Made by a program: the position numbers and the translations under genes
Part shown: in pieces, positions 63,809 through 64,000 of the stretch
Layout of the letters: the number at the start of each line of letters is the position of its first letter
Numbering within the stretch: the first letter of the stretch is position 1
Notes under the pieces: model-generated
Databases searched by the model: none
Seen by the model: the letters and a program-made list of their open reading frames with translations, nothing else
Told to the model about the DNA's origin: nothing
DNA from: Leyella lascolaii
GTDB taxonomy: Bacteria > Bacteroidota > Bacteroidia > Bacteroidales > Bacteroidaceae
Direction of reading: 5' to 3'
DNA length: 64,000 bases
Assembly (NCBI RefSeq): GCF_900079775.1
Contig: NZ_LT556038.1
Coordinates: forward strand, 539,753-603,752

Positions 63809-64000
63809 CCTGAGCAACAAAAAGTTGCTCAGGATTTTGCCATGTCGAAGAATTCACTTATCTTAGTGTTGCAAAAAATAAACAAGAAAATCCGACGATA
63901 GACATGGCAAAAATACAAATTAAATCTGAGAAACTCACTCCTTTTGGAGGAATATTTTCTATCATGGAGCAATTTGACTCCACATTGTCATCAGTAATCG
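63809..64000 (+). mobile_element. IS1380-family insertion sequence (left end, partial)
   Basis: The end appears at 63809 with CCTGAGCAAC, part of a perfect palindrome CCTGAGCAAC-AAAAA-GTTGCTCAGG (63809-63833). Transposase coding begins 95 nt in and runs off the window. The right end and target duplication are outside, so the exact border is inferred. Confidence 0.7.
63904..64000 (+). CDS. IS1380-family transposase (partial, 3' end off window)
   Basis: The first 32 codons begin MAKIQIKSEKLTPFGGIFSI followed by MEQFDS. This N-terminus is characteristic of the Bacteroidota IS1380 group of DDE transposases (relatives of IS942, IS1187 and IS614). The catalytic residues lie beyond the window. It is divergent from the beta-lactamase gene. 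Confidence 0.82.
   Translation, partial: MAKIQIKSEKLTPFGGIFSIMEQFDSTLSSVI

Overview
The window reads as a chromosomal segment from a member of the Bacteroidales, probably Prevotella-like or a related gut or oral lineage; the exact genus cannot be fixed from sequence reading alone. The basis is a set of Bacteroidota hallmarks: promoters of the form TTTG-N19/20-TAnnTTTG, few Shine-Dalgarno sites, a type III glutamine synthetase, a lysine exporter split into two ORFs, lipoprotein and DUF families typical of the phylum, and at the right edge an IS1380-family transposase of the Bacteroides type. Genes are GC-rich and densely packed. The gaps between them are long and filled with repeats.

Layout. 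1-1.9 kb: glycyl-tRNA synthetase with an FKBP lipoprotein (minus strand). 2.7-7.8 kb: topoisomerase IV subunit A, a DUF3316 protein and an S41 peptidase in an overlapping operon, then RidA. 8.4-11.5 kb: a DUF2490 protein, tRNA-Leu and aspartate-semialdehyde dehydrogenase. 12.9-17.5 kb: a cation/proton antiporter, a LolD-type ATPase, an S1-domain protein and TcdA. 17.6-22.4 kb: AsnRS, a pseudouridine synthase with a 22-residue repeat domain, PurB and tRNA-Val. 23.2-28.1 kb: aconitase, isocitrate dehydrogenase and citrate synthase, the oxidative TCA branch to 2-oxoglutarate. 28.7-38.9 kb: LMW phosphatase, RmuC, a TIGR02757 protein, TrmD, an oxidoreductase, a DUF805 protein, a patatin and two peptidases. 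39.3-43 kb: RecJ and RecQ. 43.8-48.2 kb: split LysO, MATE efflux and a zinc alcohol dehydrogenase. 48.6-61.9 kb: nitrogen assimilation (outer-membrane protein, PII, AmtB, GSIII, then a convergent gltB-gltD-asnB operon). 62.9-64 kb: a class A beta-lactamase with an IS1380 end 47 bp upstream of it.

Metabolically, the acn-icd-gltA operon makes 2-oxoglutarate. The PII/AmtB/GSIII and GOGAT/AsnB genes use it to capture ammonium into glutamine, glutamate and asparagine.

The most unusual content is non-coding. Seven intergenic loci carry a composite element of about 450 bp whose core is a run of degenerate 22-nt tandem repeats. Five other gaps carry arrays of hairpin cores joined by locus-specific palindromic linkers, with unit lengths of exactly 66 or 88 nt (3 x 22 and 4 x 22). 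A third gap has inverted T/C-rich arms with a 44-nt period. This shared 22-nt quantum, and the constant orientation of the hairpin arrays towards a downstream gene, are the best candidates for an undescribed system. Other items of note are a promoter, 7-codon ORF and terminator ahead of the TIGR02757 gene, and the IS next to the beta-lactamase gene.
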